From Natronomonas sp. (GTDB lineage: Archaea; Halobacteriota; Halobacteria; Halobacteriales; Haloarculaceae), in the NCBI GenBank assembly GCA_007121575.1, contig SKKJ01000224.1:1-7888 (forward strand): a stretch of DNA of 7,888 nucleotides, read 5' to 3'. A program made the translations under genes and the position numbers. The notes under the pieces are model-generated. The model searched no databases. It saw only the letters and a program-made list of their open reading frames with translations, and was not told the origin of the DNA. Shown here one piece after another: positions 6,135 through 7,888 of this stretch. Position 1 is the stretch's first letter. Each line of letters starts with the position of its first letter.

Positions 6135-7279
6135 AAACTGCTCTTGAGCTTCTCGAAGAATCCCTTCTCGACGTCGATCTCCTCGCCGCCGGCCTCGGCG
6201 AAGGCTTTGAGCGCCTCCCGTTGCTCTTCGTTGAGCGAGTCGGGCGTGACGATCCGAACCTCAACGAAGAGGTCACCGTGGCCGCGACGCCGGAGTCGGG
6301 GCATCCCCTTTCCTCGCAAGCGGAAGGTTTCGCCGCTTTGGGTCCCGGCCGGGATATCCATCTCGACGGCCCCATCGAGCGTCTCGACCTCGACGGTATC
6401 GCCGAAGACGGCTTGCGGAAACGAGATGGGTTGTCGCATCCGAAGGTCGTCTCCGTCGCGGTCGAAGACGTCGTGTTCGTCGACTCGAATTTCGACGAGC
6501 AGATCGCCGTTCGGACCGCGGTTCTCCCCCGGTGCGCCTTCGCCGTCCATCCGAAGCGTTTGCCCGTCACGGATACCCGATGGGATATCGACTTGCAGCG
6601 TCGCCTCGTTCTGGATCCGTCCGTCGCCGCGACACGTCGAACACGTTTCGGAGTAGATCGTGCCCTCACCACCGCACTGTGAACAGGTCTGCGTCTGTTG
6701 AACGCGACCGAGCGGCGTCTGTCGCACCGTGGTCTGTTGACCGCGACCGTCACACACAGAACAGGTGCGCGAATCGGCATCCGGTGGGTGTCCGGCCCCA
6801 TCACAGTCGGGGCAACGCTCGGGGCGCGTGACCGTCAGCTGCTTCGTGAGGCCATCGTACGCGTCTTCGAGATCGATCCGGAGCCGGGTTTTCAGATCCG
6901 CACCTTGGCGAGGCCCGGATTGTGAACGCGAACCTCCACCGCCGAAGAACTGCTCGAAGATATCGTTCATCCCGCCCATACCGCCGGCACCACCCATGCC
7001 GCCCATGCCGCCCATGCCGCCATGTCGACCGTTGTCGGTGGCACCGTGTTTCTCGGCCTGCTGGAACCGTTCGTGGCCCATCTGGTCGTACATTCGACGT
7101 TTCTCGTCGTCTAACAGCACCTCCTTGGCTTTCTTCGCCTTTTTGAACTTCTCGTCGGCGTCCGGATCATCGGAGACATCCGGATGATACTCCGCGGCCT
7201 TTTTCCGATACGCCTTTTTGATTTCGTCGTCGCCCGCGTCCTTCGAGACACCGAGCACCGAATAGAAGTCCTCGCTCAT
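6131..7279 (-). CDS. dnaJ: Molecular chaperone DnaJ (type I Hsp40)
   Basis: The 382-residue protein is a complete class A DnaJ. The J domain (about 3-70) holds the HPD triad at 32-34, which stimulates the DnaK ATPase. A Gly/Met/Phe-rich linker (87-115) contains [16 protein letters not shown] and FEQFFGGGG. The zinc-binding domain has four CxxCxGxG-type repeats: CPDCDGAG (156), CSVCDGRG (173), CSQCGGEG (199) and CSTCRGDG (213). The C-terminal substrate-binding domains follow (about 225-345), then an acidic tail. It delivers unfolded clients to DnaK. dnaK and grpE are not in the window, and the neighbour upstream (cobT) is divergent, so dnaJ has its own promoter here. CTTTTC at 7311-7316 on the minus strand lies about 34 nt before the ATG, a possible TATA element. 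The stop overlaps that of sppA by 4 bp. Confidence 0.98.
   Translation of the reverse strand: MSEDFYSVLGVSKDAGDDEIKKAYRKKAAEYHPDVSDDPDADEKFKKAKKAKEVLLDDEKRRMYDQMGHERFQQAEKHGATDNGRHGGMGGMGGMGGAGGMGGMNDIFEQFFGGGGSRSQSGPRQGADLKTRLRIDLEDAYDGLTKQLTVTRPERCPDCDGAGHPPDADSRTCSVCDGRGQQTTVRQTPLGRVQQTQTCSQCGGEGTIYSETCSTCRGDGRIQNEATLQVDIPSGIRDGQTLRMDGEGAPGENRGPNGDLLVEIRVDEHDVFDRDGDDLRMRQPISFPQAVFGDTVEVETLDGAVEMDIPAGTQSGETFRLRGKGMPRLRRRGHGDLFVEVRIVTPDSLNEEQREALKAFAEAGGEEIDVEKGFFEKLKSSF
6995..7021. repeat. 9-bp tandem repeat inside dnaJ (Gly-Gly-Met linker)
   Basis: Three perfect copies of CATGCCGCC lie in tandem, with degenerate copies continuing to about 6971. On the minus strand they encode the Gly-Gly-Met repeats of the DnaJ linker. 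Gain or loss of a unit keeps the frame, so length may vary between strains. This is a low-complexity coding feature, not a separate element. Confidence 0.8.
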
Positions 7280-7385
7280 TCGTTACCGGCAGTAGTCGGT
7301 TGAGACACTTGAAAAGAACGGGTCGCCGCCGCGAGTGTCGGAAAGACGGCGGGCGAAGGGATCGCCGGAGAAAGACCCGCAGGCT

Positions 7386-7412
7386 CAAGTATACTTGTAC
7401 CAAGACAAGTAC
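7386..7412. promoter_or_regulatory. Candidate operator and core promoter of cobT
   Basis: This segment ends one base before the cobT ATG. It begins with a perfect 12-bp palindrome, CAAGTATACTTG (7386-7397). A second inverted repeat pairs TACTTGT (7392-7398) with ACAAGTA (7405-7411) across six bases. CAAGTA occurs twice, 20 bp apart, about two helical turns. CTTG at 7394 and CAAG at 7401 form another pair with a 3-base spacer. The centre of the palindrome, AGTATACT, is the only TATA-like element near the gene and is centred 22-23 nt before the ATG, slightly closer than usual. A repressor bound here would block the basal transcription factors. The regulator is unknown; control by cobalamin or cobalt status is my inference from the downstream gene. 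Confidence 0.55.
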
Positions 7413-7413
7413 A

Positions 7414-7888
7414 ATGACACGATTGGTCCTGTGTGCCGGAACGACGCGAACGGCCGAGATCGACGGCATCAGCGCTGCAGGTGCCGACCCCGAGTTGATG
7501 GTCCACACGCCGAGCGCCGACAGCGAGATCTTGGTCTACGGCCGGACGGTCCGTGCGCCCGTCGTTCCCGTCTCACCGACCGGGTGTCCGACACCGGCCG
7601 TCGTCACACGCGCGGTCATCGAGCAGTTAGGGCTCGAGACGACGATCGTCGACGCCGGACTCGCCGAGCCCACGGGCGCACCGACGGTGACTGTCGGAGC
7701 CCACCCTGGAAAAGACATCAGAGAGCGCGATCCCGTTCCCTCTGCCCCTGGCGCGTTCGCCGCCGCCAGACGGTTGGGTCGACAGCTTCCCGACGACGAG
7801 TTCTATCTCGCCGAGACGGTGCCCGGCGGGACCACGACCGCACTCGGCGTGTTGAGCGCGCTCGGCGAATCGGGTGTGCTCGGCGATC
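7414..7888 (+). CDS. cobT: CobT, nicotinate mononucleotide-dependent phosphoribosyltransferase, 5' part
   Basis: The frame is open from ATG 7414 to the window edge: 158 residues and no stop. The N-terminus [16 protein letters not shown] (5-20), then [14 protein letters not shown] (31-44), [18 protein letters not shown] (51-68) and the glycine-rich [18 protein letters not shown] (134-151) match the archaeal CobT family, formerly UPF0284. The last of these resembles the phosphate-binding and active-site region of bacterial CobT. The enzyme transfers phosphoribose from nicotinate mononucleotide to the lower-ligand base of cobalamin, feeding nucleotide-loop assembly late in B12 synthesis or salvage. 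The remaining half lies outside the window. The ATG is one base from the operator-like repeats, so the mRNA is probably leaderless or nearly so. It diverges from dnaJ across 134 bp; I see no functional link between the two. Confidence 0.9.
   Translation, partial: MTRLVLCAGTTRTAEIDGISAAGADPELMVHTPSADSEILVYGRTVRAPVVPVSPTGCPTPAVVTRAVIEQLGLETTIVDAGLAEPTGAPTVTVGAHPGKDIRERDPVPSAPGAFAAARRLGRQLPDDEFYLAETVPGGTTTALGVLSALGESGVLGD

Noticed and set aside
6221..6682. A 153-codon plus-strand frame opposite dnaJ
   Set aside because: It has no motif, promoter or ribosome-binding site, and the overlapping dnaJ coding signal is unambiguous.
6124..6804. A 226-codon minus-strand frame inside dnaJ
   Set aside because: It is an out-of-frame reading of dnaJ, rich in Arg and Ser. 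The dnaJ frame has all family motifs intact.
6971..7021. Tandem repeats as a possible CRISPR or satellite element
   Set aside because: The units are 9 bp, in frame with dnaJ, without spacers, and encode the expected Gly-rich linker.

Overview
The window looks like an ordinary chromosomal stretch from a haloarchaeon (class Halobacteria); I cannot name the genus. The signs are a moderately high GC content, proteins rich in Asp and Glu, an archaeal transcription elongation factor (TFS), an archaeal-type CobT, a Tat-dependent lipoprotein signal, and several start codons about 25-28 nt downstream of a TATA-like box with almost no 5' leader, as expected for leaderless haloarchaeal transcripts. Coding density is high. 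No stretch over 300 bases lacks a gene, and I see no tRNA, rRNA, CRISPR array, IS element or phage gene.

Layout from left to right. On the minus strand are a DUF3179 lipoprotein (5' part only, running off the left edge), the TFIIS/RPB9-like zinc-ribbon factor TFS, and a type II haloacid-dehalogenase-like HAD hydrolase. On the plus strand an MFS exporter is followed after 13 bp by a DCC-family (DUF393) thiol-disulfide oxidoreductase-like protein, probably as one operon. On the minus strand a RraA/HMG-aldolase-like protein is followed by a stand-alone PUA-domain protein related to the C-terminal part of archaeosine tRNA-guanine transglycosylase. Divergent from RraA on the plus strand is a membrane-anchored S49 signal peptide peptidase (SppA). 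It converges on dnaJ (minus strand), and the two stop codons share one CTAG tetramer. Divergent from dnaJ is the 5' part of cobT, running off the right edge.

Most genes are housekeeping or widely conserved haloarchaeal genes, and I find no coherent new multi-gene system. The best target for follow-up is a dense cluster of CAAG/CTTG half-sites (7386-7412), including a perfect 12-bp palindrome, immediately upstream of cobT. It looks like a repressor operator overlapping the core promoter. Secondary points are the shared CTAG stop pair, the altered catalytic motif of the HAD protein, the RraA/PUA pair, and three genes whose longest ORF probably starts too early or has a debatable start (RraA, SppA, DCC).
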